Source: Deltaproteobacteria bacterium
GTDB lineage: Bacteria; Desulfobacterota; JADFVX01
Direction of reading: 5' to 3'
Assembly: GCA_029860075.1 (NCBI GenBank)
Contig: JAOUBX010000026.1
Location: forward strand, 1-53,588
Length of the DNA stretch: 53,588 nt
The position numbers and the translations under genes are program-made. The notes beneath the pieces are model-generated. The model had not been told where the DNA came from. It ran no database searches and saw only the letters and a list, made by a program, of their open reading frames with translations. Shown in pieces: positions 27,428 to 36,239 of the stretch (its first letter is position 1; the number at the start of each line of letters is the position of its first letter).

Positions 27428-28249
27428 ATGACTGCAAAGACAAGGGATATCCAGAACGAAAAAGATACGCGAAAAATAGAACTGGAGAAGGTGGGCGTCA
27501 AAAATATCAGGTATCCCATCCTCGTTCATGACAAGAAAAAAAAGTATCAGCATACGGTAGCAAAGATCAACATGTATGTCGACCTCCCTCACCATTTCAA
27601 GGGGACCCATATGAGCCGCTTTGTTAAAGTCCTCAATCAATACCACGGGGAAATATCGGTTCATAACTTTGTCGAAATCATTGACAATATGAAGGAAAAG
27701 CTCAATGCCGCTTCGGCACATCTTGAGGTTGAATTCCCCTATTTCATAGAAAAGGAAGCCCCCGTTTCCGGGGAAAAGGGCCTTGTCGATTATAACTGCC
27801 GCTTTAAAGGAACCAGTAATGAAGGGAAGGACTTTATCATTTCAGTTGCCGTTCCCATTACCAGTCTCTGTCCCTGTTCAAAAGAGATCAGCGAAAGAGG
27901 CGCCCACAACCAGCGTAGCATTGTCACCGTCAGTTTCCGCTTTGATAAATTTATCTGGATAGAGGATGTCATTGAAATTATTGAAAAAAGCGCCAGTTGT
28001 GAAATATATTCACTCCTTAAAAGACCTGACGAAAAGTACGTTACGGAAAAGGCCTATGACAATCCAAGGTTTGTTGAAGACCTGGTGAGAGAAATATTCC
28101 TTAAGTTAAATGCAAGAGATGAAATAACCTGGTTCAGTATTGAAGCTGAAAACTTTGAATCCATACACAACCATAGCGCCTATGCCTATGTTGAAAAGAG
28201 GCCCTCATGTCTGAAAGAAACTATCCACCGGAATACGACAAGAAACTGA
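27428..28249 (+). CDS. folE2: GTP cyclohydrolase FolE2 (type IB)
   Basis: 273 residues. The family signature with catalytic Cys, TSLCPCSKEISERGAHNQRS, is present, as are the KGTHMSRF segment and NHSAYAYVE near the end. It converts GTP to 7,8-dihydroneopterin triphosphate, feeding folate and queuosine. It directly follows queD. The protein runs about 16 residues past the usual AYVE ending (RPSCLKET...), so its coding end overlaps the next gene by 43 bases. The extension is probably not functional. Confidence 0.94.
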   Translation: MTAKTRDIQNEKDTRKIELEKVGVKNIRYPILVHDKKKKYQHTVAKINMYVDLPHHFKGTHMSRFVKVLNQYHGEISVHNFVEIIDNMKEKLNAASAHLEVEFPYFIEKEAPVSGEKGLVDYNCRFKGTSNEGKDFIISVAVPITSLCPCSKEISERGAHNQRSIVTVSFRFDKFIWIEDVIEIIEKSASCEIYSLLKRPDEKYVTEKAYDNPRFVEDLVREIFLKLNARDEITWFSIEAENFESIHNHSAYAYVEKRPSCLKETIHRNTTRN

Positions 28250-28668
28250 ATGCGCAGAGACTGAGAGAGGGGCTGGAGAACCATATCATGATGGTTACTG
28301 AAAAATCGCTATCCAGGTACGGTAAAATGGACTCCCTTGAAACCTTTCTTGAAGCACTTAACAATCGCGAAGTCGTCAGATTTCCTACTGTCATCGACTA
28401 CAATGAGCTTGCCCTTGAAGATAATCAGTCTTCAAGGCTGGACAGGGTAAACAATGGAAAAGACGAGTGTTACTGCATTACCCTTCACCCCCGTTTCAAG
28501 GGACGCGATGAAGATGTTATTGCCCTGGCCCTTTACCGTATTGTAAAGATCAATTACGGAAAAATCGCAAAGGAAAAAGAAGCGCTCCTTTTCGGCTCTT
28601 CCATTCTGGGCATCGATGAGGATGCTTACGAGGCATGGCTTACAAGGCTCGAAAATGAAGTAAATTAA
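28207..28668 (+). CDS. Hypothetical protein in the queD-folE2 operon
   Basis: 153 residues, soluble, rich in charged residues, with no signal peptide. No family was recognised. It has a central FPTVIDYNELALEDNQSSRLDRV segment and a C-terminal helical half with ALALYRIVKINYGK. The ATG at 28207 is supported by AAGAGG five bases upstream, which places its first 14 codons inside the 3' end of folE2 in another frame. Tight overlap suggests translational coupling to folE2. Confidence 0.65.
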   Translation: MSERNYPPEYDKKLNAQRLREGLENHIMMVTEKSLSRYGKMDSLETFLEALNNREVVRFPTVIDYNELALEDNQSSRLDRVNNGKDECYCITLHPRFKGRDEDVIALALYRIVKINYGKIAKEKEALLFGSSILGIDEDAYEAWLTRLENEVN

Positions 28669-28703
28669 AGATTCCCCAAATTTCTTAAAAAGGAGGTGGT
28701 TTT

Positions 28704-29132
28704 TTGATCAGACTATTATTTGGACTCATGTTATTGCTGTTTCCCTTTACTGTTTTTGCCGCAGGGGTAGAAGAGAATATTCTCGCCAAAGATGTGAATG
28801 CTATCCCCAAAATGACCGTTGAAACACTCAAGGCAAAAATGGACAAAAAGGAAAAAATTGCCGTCATAGATTCGAGAACGGGCGGGTCCTGGGATCACAG
28901 CAATCAAAAGATCAAGGGCGCTATCAGGCTAGCCTACCAAAATGTCGCCAAAGAAGCGGCATCGAAAATTCCCATGGGCAGTGAAATCGTTGTTTACTGC
29001 ACCTGAAAGAACGAAGCAACCAGCGCCCGTGTGGCGGTGATGTTAAAAAGGCTTGGTTTCCAGAAAGTATATGCGCTAAAAGGTGGATTTGACGCCTGGG
29101 TAAAAGCTAAATATTCCCTGGAAGCAAAGTAA
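28704..29132 (+). CDS. Exported rhodanese-like protein with in-frame TGA, probable selenoprotein
   Basis: TTG start after a perfect AGGAGG, then a signal peptide (LLFGLMLLLFPFTVFAAG). The rhodanese domain follows: VIDSRTGGSWDHSNQ, then VVYCT, the TGA at 29004-29006 (residue 101), then KNEATSARVAVMLKRLGF and VYALKGGFDAW to a TAA at 29130. The reading frame across the TGA is unbroken for 41 further sense codons and completes the fold. The TGA sits where rhodanese relatives carry the catalytic Cys (pattern C-x5-S, here U-KNEAT-S). A small hairpin follows 21 bases after the TGA. Decoding as selenocysteine is inferred. The alternative is a disrupted gene. Confidence 0.75.
29021..29039 (+). promoter_or_regulatory. 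Putative bacterial SECIS hairpin
   Basis: The CGCC/GGCG stem with a five-base CGTGT loop is extended by two more pairs after one mismatch. The loop begins 21 bases after the TGA, within the 16-37-base distance typical for bacterial selenocysteine insertion elements, and contains GU. The stem is short, so folding and SelB binding are uncertain. Confidence 0.4.
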
Positions 29133-29157
29133 GAGAAAATGACTTCTCAAAGACAGT

Positions 29158-29190
29158 CCCCTTTCAGCGTGTTTGCTGAAAGGGGCTTTT
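29158..29190 (+). terminator. Rho-independent terminator after the rhodanese gene
   Basis: An 11-bp perfect stem CCCCTTTCAGC/GCTGAAAGGGG with a 6-base loop, followed by CTTTT. It starts 26 bases after the TAA at 29130-29132, which fits the gene being read past the TGA to that point. Confidence 0.93.
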
Positions 29191-29415
29191 TATTGTCTCT
29201 TTTTTTTCCAATTCCTTTCCTTGTTCTCTCATTTCCTCCTGCTATACTTTCACTTATAAAACAACACTATCATTGAAAGTACCAAAAGGCGTAAAAAGAC
29301 TGCCTTCTCTTTTGATAAGAACAGACAAGCGCCGGGGATTCATTTTTTGCATCTAAAATGCCTTTATTTCATCAATAAAGTAGAAAGCCACTTAAACAAA
29401 GGGAGGTTTTAAGCC

Positions 29416-29859
29416 ATGAGACAATTGTTAATCATTACCTTTTTTCTCTTTTTCTTACTCCCCTTCCAGGCAAATGCTGAAAACCAGGACAATGATGTAA
29501 ACACCCACGGTATGCTCCTTGAGTGTGACGACAAAACCCGTGAAAACCATCTTTACCTCATGAATGCTGAAAAACTTGGCCTCAGCCAGGATCAGATCAG
29601 GCAGCTTCGCGAGATCAAGGGTGATTGTGACAGATTTTGCGTTGTCGAAAAAGCGAGGCTGAGAGTAGCGAAAAGGGAACTCAACGAACTCCTTGCCAAA
29701 GAAGAGATTGATATGAAAAAAGCGGAAGAAAAAATCAGGGAAATGTCGGAACTTCAAAACAAGCTGAGTATGAGGCACGTAAAAACCAAAGTTGAGTCCA
29801 TGATGATTCTAAATGACGAACAAAAGGAAAAAGCAAAAAAACTGGCCGCACCCCAATGA
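29416..29859 (+). CDS. Periplasmic Spy/CpxP-like helical protein
   Basis: 147 residues. It has a clear signal peptide ending in QANA and then helices with the LxLSQDQIRQLREIK pattern, similar to the LTxxQ helices of Spy, CpxP and ZraP proteins. A later segment (MMILNDEQKEKAKKL) matches the second such motif. These proteins form cradle-shaped dimers in the periplasm and act as chaperones or metal sensors. Three Cys are present in the mature protein. A GGGAGG ribosome-binding site precedes the ATG. No two-component partner is adjacent. Confidence 0.75.
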   Translation: MRQLLIITFFLFFLLPFQANAENQDNDVNTHGMLLECDDKTRENHLYLMNAEKLGLSQDQIRQLREIKGDCDRFCVVEKARLRVAKRELNELLAKEEIDMKKAEEKIREMSELQNKLSMRHVKTKVESMMILNDEQKEKAKKLAAPQ

Positions 29860-30057
29860 TAAAACACCATCATTACACGACATGCCGCTGGAAATACATA
29901 TTTCCCGGCAGGGATACATATCAATTGCCAATCGCGTCATATTCAATTTAACCTGGAAAATGCCCGCTTGACCTGTGGGTGGAAGCCGGGATTTTCTGAA
30001 AACACTATAAAACCAACAGATTACACTCTAAATCCATGCCCGGCTGCCCTTTTCAGG

Positions 30058-31611
30058 TCAAACCTCGCACCAGTAAATCCGCACATGAGAACCATGTCCC
30101 GGTAACTCGGGAAAATCGAAAGGTGGACGAAAGGGTATAACACGGGAAAACTCTTTTTCAAGAACAGTTCTGTAATACTTGTCACTTCCACTTCTGTGGT
30201 TATTTGCCATGAGCGCAATCCCTTTGTGAGAAAGAATCAAGCGAATATGCTCTGCCAGGAGAGGCCACGCTTTTTCGACGGAAAATGCGCTCCCTTTCCC
30301 TGAAGCGGCAAATACAGGCGGATCACAGATAATTAAGTCCCAGGCTTTATATCCCACGGGATCACCTTCCTTCTTTCGCACCTGACGGGTCAACCATTTA
30401 AGAACATCTTCTTTGATAAACTTTCCCCTACCACTTTTACTCAATCCGTTCAAATCAAAATTTTTTTTCCCTCGTTCTAAAGCCCCGGAAGCAAGATCGA
30501 CGGAAAAAACAACTTCAGCCCCTGCATCAACAGAAACAGCAGAAAAAGAACAGGTAAAGGAAAAGAGATTTGCTATGCGCCTCCCCTCGGCCACAACCTC
30601 GACCCTTTTACGCGAGTCACGCTGGTCAAGAAAGAGGCCCGTATGTTGACAATCATTCAGGGCAATCTCATAACTTAAATCCTGTTCTTTTACAAAAAAG
30701 GCGGCAGGCGGTTTTTCCCCGAAAGCAAGAAGGTCACCAAAAAGCTTTTTCTCATGAGGGTTTTTCCGGTTGTTTCTTATTATTCCTCCCTGGAAATGAT
30801 AACGCTCTTTCCAAAAAGGGAAAACACTTTCCAGAGCAACCTTTAACTGCTCCGATGATAGCTTTTCATCATACCCGGTAAGTAAAAGCCAGGAACCGAA
30901 AAGATCAAGCGACAAGTCATAAGCGCCAAGCTCACCACGATGAACAATCCGAAAAGCCTCTGAAACCGTCTGCAACCAGTGAAGACGCCTTTCATAAGCG
31001 ATAGCCGCTTCAATGAGAATCCTCTTTTCTCCTTCCAAAAGCATTTGAAATGACGGCGGCAAATCTATCTGTATGGGTTCTTCAAGTCCTGGCCAGGTAA
31101 GTTCCGCACAGTGAAGGCAAAGCCTTGGAAAAGGTGTCCCGCCATATTTATCATCACCGAGAAGAGCTACCCCCGATAATGCCGCATGACGCCTCACCTG
31201 ATGTCTTCTTCCCCGCCTTATTTGTGCCCTGTAGAGAAAATAGCCAAAGCCGCTCTTTATTTCGCTAAAGCCCGTAACACATGCTTTCCCGTCAAGCGGT
31301 TCAGAGCAGGACCATTCTCTTTTCCCTGCATGCTTGCCGTCCGATATAAAATAATAGCTTTTTCCGGCAAGGTTTTTTTCATGAATCCTTTCAGCTTCAC
31401 CACTGGCCTCAGGCGTTAATGCAAAAAGGAGAATGCCACTTGTTCCCTTATCGAGGCGGGAGCATACAAAAACCTTGAGGCCATGATGAAGTTCCAGCCA
31501 CTCGGCTATTCCCGTATCGCCGGGATTGGCCCCATAAGTTGACAAGCCCGTCGGTTTATTTATCACAAGCCATTTGCCGTCTCTGTAAAGGAAGGCTGAA
31601 TCTTTGATCAG
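30058..31611 (-). CDS. Fused RluA-type pseudouridine synthase and class I rRNA methyltransferase
   Basis: About 517 residues in two enzymes. Residues 1-200 are RluA-like: LVINKPTGLSTYG, the catalytic Asp in CSRLDKGTSGILLFA, and RGRRHQVRRHAA. From about 215 on is a RlmI/RlmK-like SAM methyltransferase with NLFSFTCSFS (motif I) and the catalytic motif LIICDPPVF. Both active sites look intact, so it may modify two bases of rRNA. The frame is open 15 codons before the GTG at 31566 with family sequence (FLYRDGKWLV). The best ribosome-binding site (GGAGG) precedes a CTG at 31611. No ATG or other standard codon was found between the TAA upstream and that point. Confidence 0.8.
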   Translation of the reverse strand: MIKDSAFLYRDGKWLVINKPTGLSTYGANPGDTGIAEWLELHHGLKVFVCSRLDKGTSGILLFALTPEASGEAERIHEKNLAGKSYYFISDGKHAGKREWSCSEPLDGKACVTGFSEIKSGFGYFLYRAQIRRGRRHQVRRHAALSGVALLGDDKYGGTPFPRLCLHCAELTWPGLEEPIQIDLPPSFQMLLEGEKRILIEAAIAYERRLHWLQTVSEAFRIVHRGELGAYDLSLDLFGSWLLLTGYDEKLSSEQLKVALESVFPFWKERYHFQGGIIRNNRKNPHEKKLFGDLLAFGEKPPAAFFVKEQDLSYEIALNDCQHTGLFLDQRDSRKRVEVVAEGRRIANLFSFTCSFSAVSVDAGAEVVFSVDLASGALERGKKNFDLNGLSKSGRGKFIKEDVLKWLTRQVRKKEGDPVGYKAWDLIICDPPVFAASGKGSAFSVEKAWPLLAEHIRLILSHKGIALMANNHRSGSDKYYRTVLEKEFSRVIPFRPPFDFPELPGHGSHVRIYWCEV

Positions 31612-31852
31612 GAAGTCCTCCGTTCTTTTATGCCTGAATTTTACTATTTAAAGGCGGGACTGGCAATAAGCTTGTGAGAAGCTAAAATGCTTGAACGGAT
31701 AAAACAAGAAAAACCCGATGACTTTATTATTTAGCCTATCGGCTGCCGGGCAAGAGACAAACATTGCCTTCTTTGGGTGCAAGCGATTTATGCACAATTT
31801 ATCTCATTATTTCACAAGATTTGCAGTCGAACTATTTAGGCGCGCTGCAAAG

Positions 31853-33478
31853 CTATGCATATGAGCGCAGGTGAGTTTTATTTGCCAATTTGCCTTTTTT
31901 CATTGCCAGGATAACGTCAACAATGGCTTCAACAACCCTGTGCACATCTTTCGATGAATTGCTTATTGTGGGAGCAATTCGGAGCAAGTCATGGCCCTTA
32001 ACCTTCAGGTTGGCTATGGCAAATTTGTGCCGCTCATAAACATGCTTCATCACATCTCCTGCCTCAATACCATGGGGAACCTTGAAGAGAAATACGGAAC
32101 TGCGGAATTTATCATTTGTCGTAGGTGTGGCAATCCATTTATAGGCTGTTTTTTCAGTAAACTGAGGAAAAATCTTTGGCAAATGTTTATAAAGCGCTGC
32201 TTTTGCCTGATCACCCAGATAATGTATGCGCGCCTCAATTTTGGCAGGAGATACATTGGGATGAAAATGTCCCCTATGAAATAGCGCAGTAATCCACGTA
32301 GAAACCAGGGTGGCGTCATTTTGTTGCCCCAGGTAGGAAAAGCGCTTGCTATTCGGGTCCATTGCTCCCCTTTCCGGATCATAGCCATAGTCAGCAGGCG
32401 TTTTAATGTATTCATCATAACCCCACACATCAGGTGTAAAGTTCCTGGCGGCGTCCGTCTCTTTTTTCATGTAAATAATTCCAACCATTTTGGGTCCGCA
32501 AGGCCATTTATGGAAACTGCCTGTAATGCTATCCACGTCGATTTTATCCAATTTAAGATCGAGCACGCCAAAGGTTTGGGCACTGTCTGCGTGGATATAG
32601 ATATTTCTGTTAATGGACCTCACTTCGGTCACGATACGGTCCATGGGTAAAAGCATTCCGCATTCATTTGACTGCCAGGACAAGGTGACCATCTTTGTTC
32701 GACTGTCCAGCAGGTTTTTAAGGGGCAAAATAATATCGTCTTCACTCTGTGGATCTGATGGGATCATGCCCATTTTTCTTTCTTCTTCAGAGACCTTTTG
32801 CGAAAACATTTTTGTTTGTAATGATTTAATGGAATTCTTTCCCCAGCCCTGGGTGGCTTTACGATAAAACCATGCGTCGAGATTGGTTGGGTGATTGACA
32901 TCCCATACAACAACATTATGTTCACCGGGATTAAAAAAACCGGACGTTACAAGACCATTGTTGATAAAATTGTTTCCTTCCGTCGTGTTACGGGTAAGCG
33001 CAACCAGGCACTGCGGCTCACAGTTTGACGCCCCCAGACCTATCCAGTTTTTAATGGCATCCAGTCCATACCCCAGGCCGGCCTGAGCCAGTTCCGCCCG
33101 CATGGGAAAGGAAATATCTTCAGCCAGCATTTGCTGAACCATGGACACCATCTCATCAACGGGTTTCAGGGATGGACAGAGGTTGGCAGAATTAACAGAA
33201 GTGCAGGTAAATTTATCGGCTTCGAAATAATTCTGAAGCAGCCTGTCCCATTCTTCATCTTTATTAAAATCGAGTTTGTCATTTTTATATTTCTGACCTT
33301 CCTGTCCCCATTTTGCAATTTGTTTTTTAATGGTCTCCAGCGCCGATGTTGTACTCAATTGGGAAGAACCGCTTTTTAACTTTGGCAAGGCAGCCGGAAA
33401 AACCAATCCCGGAACCATAATTGTTCCGCCAAGTCCTAATGTAGCCCCCATGAATTTTCGACGTGACAATTTCTTCAT
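31853..33478 (-). CDS. Tat-exported class V aminotransferase-fold PLP enzyme
   Basis: 541 residues. The N-terminus is a twin-arginine signal (SRRKFMGATLGLGG), so the folded enzyme is exported. The body is a class V aminotransferase/cysteine desulfurase fold with the PLP Lys in SFHKW, the AESxQTFG-like segment and GIIYMKKE. Related sequences include isopenicillin-N epimerase-like proteins, but the substrate cannot be named. A GGAGGT ribosome-binding site lies 11 bases before the ATG. There is no partner gene on either side. An exported PLP enzyme of this size is uncommon. Confidence 0.83.
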   Translation of the reverse strand: MKKLSRRKFMGATLGLGGTIMVPGLVFPAALPKLKSGSSQLSTTSALETIKKQIAKWGQEGQKYKNDKLDFNKDEEWDRLLQNYFEADKFTCTSVNSANLCPSLKPVDEMVSMVQQMLAEDISFPMRAELAQAGLGYGLDAIKNWIGLGASNCEPQCLVALTRNTTEGNNFINNGLVTSGFFNPGEHNVVVWDVNHPTNLDAWFYRKATQGWGKNSIKSLQTKMFSQKVSEEERKMGMIPSDPQSEDDIILPLKNLLDSRTKMVTLSWQSNECGMLLPMDRIVTEVRSINRNIYIHADSAQTFGVLDLKLDKIDVDSITGSFHKWPCGPKMVGIIYMKKETDAARNFTPDVWGYDEYIKTPADYGYDPERGAMDPNSKRFSYLGQQNDATLVSTWITALFHRGHFHPNVSPAKIEARIHYLGDQAKAALYKHLPKIFPQFTEKTAYKWIATPTTNDKFRSSVFLFKVPHGIEAGDVMKHVYERHKFAIANLKVKGHDLLRIAPTISNSSKDVHRVVEAIVDVILAMKKGKLANKTHLRSYA

Positions 33479-33808
33479 TGCTAGTTACCTCCAGTTAATT
33501 AGAATGATTACCGGTTTTACTAACCCCATAACAGGTTATTACCCGGCAATAAAAGGTATTACAATGTATCCCCTCTACCCCCTGCCCTAAACACCCTAAA
33601 GGTATTGCCTGGTTAATCGTATAAATTTTTTCTCAAAGATGGGAAGAACGCTAAGGAGAGTTTTAATAGCAGGTCACGGCAAAACAAGCTCTCAGGACTG
33701 CCTTGAGTTCAGGTCTTTGGTCTTGAATCCCTGGCGGCGCATTGGGTTCCTTCAATCAAGGCAAAGTGGAAAGCCCTTCTTTGTCTCGGAGCAATTGATT
33801 ATGTTTCC
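33479..33808. other. Intergenic, 330 bp
   Basis: No gene, hairpin or known repeat was recognised apart from the divergent upstream region of the aminotransferase gene. The stretch at 33560-33580 is pyrimidine-rich (CCCTCTACCCCCTGCCC). Confidence 0.5.
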
Positions 33809-34072
33809 TTACAGGGACCAACAAATTTTAATATCACCTTCAGGCTCCACTTCATAGTCGATATAAACATTATCGGCATTAGGAATTTCAAGCCATTCTC
33901 CAACAGGAAGGGGTTTGTCCGGCCTTGCGCTGTTAATATTATAAAGCGCCGTTGACCTGGACTCGTCCTGCGGAGAATATAATATTTTGGCAGTTCGCCT
34001 GTTAGTGTAAATAGCGATACTGCCCTTTCCCTGAACGCCGGGACCTACCTGGTTGTCATACATATCATTCAT
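33809..34072 (-). CDS. Small conserved-looking hypothetical protein
   Basis: 87 residues, acidic and beta-rich, without a signal peptide. A good ribosome-binding site (GGAGGG) precedes the ATG, which supports it as real. The motif GEWLEIPNADNVYIDYEVEP suggests a compact sandwich or barrel. It resembles no family I could name. It has no co-directional close neighbour. Confidence 0.65.
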   Translation of the reverse strand: MNDMYDNQVGPGVQGKGSIAIYTNRRTAKILYSPQDESRSTALYNINSARPDKPLPVGEWLEIPNADNVYIDYEVEPEGDIKICWSL

Positions 34073-34711
34073 TTTGAACCCTCCATTATTTAGATGTTTT
34101 TACTCATAGAGTAAGATGATTAAGGCGTTAACATTTTTTCACTTTATTGCTGACCAGTGCGCTAAACCGCCATAAAGTAACAACTGCTTTTCAAGCCTTG
34201 CCGGATTTCAGCCAATTGTTGTCAATGCTGCTCCAATTGCAAATACAAAGGCAAATGGAGACTGAAAAATCCAAAGCCATAGACGGCCAGGCTCAAAAAA
34301 AAACCCGCAACCTGGATCATCAGGTGCGGGCTTTTAATATTATTCACTTTTCCGGTTCCCCCCATTGCACTACCCTCCCCCGGTAAGAATAACTATCAAA
34401 AATTATCTGTATATGCAAGAAAAAAATACAGGGCCTGGCAGCCAATTTTCATAAATCAATGGGGCAGAGTATGCTGTTGCTGTTTTGAATACACATTCCG
34501 GAGCTTTGGACTTCCAGCGGCATATACATATCATCACGGCAGGAGCAAGCCTTGATCCAGGCAAGCGCTCATGGTCTCAGAAACAAGGCAATCCTTTACC
34601 ACCGGGTTTGTCCGGCAAAGGGTTCTGATTGCGCTTCCTCACACAATCTAACCTTATTCGTTATAAATTAAAAAGGGGGACTAATCAAGAGAATCTTTGT
34701 TCAGGAGAGTC
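34073..34711. other. Intergenic, 640 bp
   Basis: It contains only the hairpin at 34304-34335. No credible coding frame with a ribosome-binding site was found on either strand. The part 34340-34700 shows no repeat recognised from elsewhere in the window. Confidence 0.5.
34304..34335. terminator. Bidirectional-looking hairpin terminator
   Basis: The stem CCCGCA...CCTG / CAGG...TGCGGG has one bulged A. It is preceded by an A-tract and followed by CTTTT, so it could end transcription in either direction. No gene ends close by on the plus strand. Confidence 0.8.
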
Positions 34712-35257
34712 CTATTCCAGGTTTGTATGACGAAGTTTCAATTCATTTTCTGTTATCTCAAAGTTAAATATCGATTTTCCTATGGATGATTCCAGTAATA
34801 TTAACGTTGTAATTTCAAAAAATGTGCCCATAGGCATCACATTGACATCATTCTGGGGTTTTTCCGCCGGACCTTCCACTTTTATCACCAGATCAGACAT
34901 TGCGGACAAAGCGCTTTTTTCACTTGACGTAAAAAGCACAATTTTGGCATTGCTTTCTTTTGCTTTTTTACAAACGGAAATAACGGAGGATGTTTCTCCT
35001 GAACCGGAGATAGCGATGAGGATACTCCCTTCATTAATTCTTGGTGTCAGAGTTTCACCAACAATATGAACACTTTTTCCTATATGCATGAGCCGCATTC
35101 CAAAAAACTTACCCACAAGGCCACTTCGCCCGGCCCCAACAACAAATATCCTCTCATGGGAATGAATAAAATCATCAAAGTGATTGATTACCCGGGGATT
35201 AATATTCTCAATACTTTTAATTACCTGAGATGTAAGACTGACGGCAATTTCTTTCAT
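34712..35257 (-). CDS. hxlB: 6-phospho-3-hexuloisomerase
   Basis: 181 residues, a single SIS sugar-isomerase domain (VVGAGRSGLVGKFFGMRLMH, AISGSGETSSVI, LFTSSE), with the length and pattern of 6-phospho-3-hexuloisomerase. It isomerises hexulose 6-phosphate to fructose 6-phosphate in the ribulose monophosphate pathway. Its start overlaps the end of hxlA by 4 bases, which confirms the pair. Confidence 0.93.
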   Translation of the reverse strand: MKEIAVSLTSQVIKSIENINPRVINHFDDFIHSHERIFVVGAGRSGLVGKFFGMRLMHIGKSVHIVGETLTPRINEGSILIAISGSGETSSVISVCKKAKESNAKIVLFTSSEKSALSAMSDLVIKVEGPAEKPQNDVNVMPMGTFFEITTLILLESSIGKSIFNFEITENELKLRHTNLE

Positions 35258-35877
35258 AACAAACTCTCTTTTATTTGCTTTGCGGCCAAGGCAGGGTTTT
35301 CTGAAGAGGTGATTGCGCCACCGACAATGACTGTATCGGGATTTTCTTTTTTAATATCGCCAATATTGGAGAGATTTATCCCGCCGGCCACAAAAACCGG
35401 CATGTCTGTCACCCGGCAAATCACCTTGAGATCGTTTAAGGGTGAAATTCCTCTTAGCTGTTGATCGATACCTGAATGTACGCCGATAAAATCAGCACCA
35501 ACCTTTTTAACTTCAATGGCCCTTTTTGTCTTGTCAGGGTGATTTATCATATCGACAAGCACTTTAGCATTATGCTTTCTGGCTGCCTTTGCACTGCCCT
35601 TAATGGTATCCAAATCAGCAACGCCCAGAACGGAAACAATATCGGCGCCGCAGTTAAAGCAAAAATCCGCTTCATACTCGCCAACATCCATGGTTTTCAA
35701 ATCTACAAAGATAATTTTTTCCGGGAAAGCCTCTCTCAACAATTTTAAAATGTGAATACCTTCATGCTTCATTAAGGGAGTGCCTATTTCTATAATATCA
35801 ACATGTTCACGTGTCACCTCTGCCAATTCCATAGCTTTTTTACTGTCAAGAACATCAAGCGCCAGTTGTAAATTCAT
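35254..35877 (-). CDS. hxlA: 3-hexulose-6-phosphate synthase
   Basis: 207 residues, an OMP-decarboxylase-like barrel with QLALDVLD, IIEIGTPLMKHEG, FVDLKTMDVGEYEA (metal-binding Asp-x-Lys-x-x-Asp) and GVHSGIDQQ. It condenses formaldehyde with ribulose 5-phosphate. Overlap with hxlB makes a two-gene operon. In a probable anaerobe it could detoxify formaldehyde or run in reverse to make ribulose 5-phosphate. The window contains no other RuMP gene. Confidence 0.93.
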   Translation of the reverse strand: MNLQLALDVLDSKKAMELAEVTREHVDIIEIGTPLMKHEGIHILKLLREAFPEKIIFVDLKTMDVGEYEADFCFNCGADIVSVLGVADLDTIKGSAKAARKHNAKVLVDMINHPDKTKRAIEVKKVGADFIGVHSGIDQQLRGISPLNDLKVICRVTDMPVFVAGGINLSNIGDIKKENPDTVIVGGAITSSENPALAAKQIKESLL

Positions 35878-36239
35878 CAGTTATTCTCCAAATATAGGGG
35901 TTATTTTTACCGTAAATTGCTGCTTGCAGCATAATTGATGGAAGTATACATAAAAAGGAGGGAATTTGCAAGCAAAGTTGCTATTTATGTCCAAGAAAAA
36001 GCTAAATAACAGGAATACACTTAAACCGGCGGAAGAGCAGTTCAATTTGCTAACGGTAACGATAGATACGAGCTATCATTTCAGCAGACAGGCCTATGCG
36101 ATCAGCAACACTGAACCTGGAAAAACAATGCGCTTGCAATCTATTGACACAATTTGAGATATTTTCGGCGGATCAAGTTCTGTTTGAATGCAATAGTTAA
36201 ATTTTGTTTGTTGGATAAGCGACAAAACTTTTAGCCTCC
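35878..36239. other. Intergenic, 360 bp, no gene recognised
   Basis: No convincing gene. Its right part lies downstream of the CPBP gene but holds no clear attC-like pair. TTTAACTATTGCATTCAAAC near 36181-36200 vaguely recalls such a site, but complementary core boxes are missing. Confidence 0.4.

Noticed and set aside
28704..29006. Reading the rhodanese as a plain truncated gene ending at 29006
   Set aside because: The conserved domain continues in frame after the TGA to a proper stop and terminator, which favours selenocysteine over decay.
36130..36239. Possible fourth attC-like site after the CPBP gene
   Set aside because: TTTAACTATTGCATTC is suggestive, but no complementary second core could be found.
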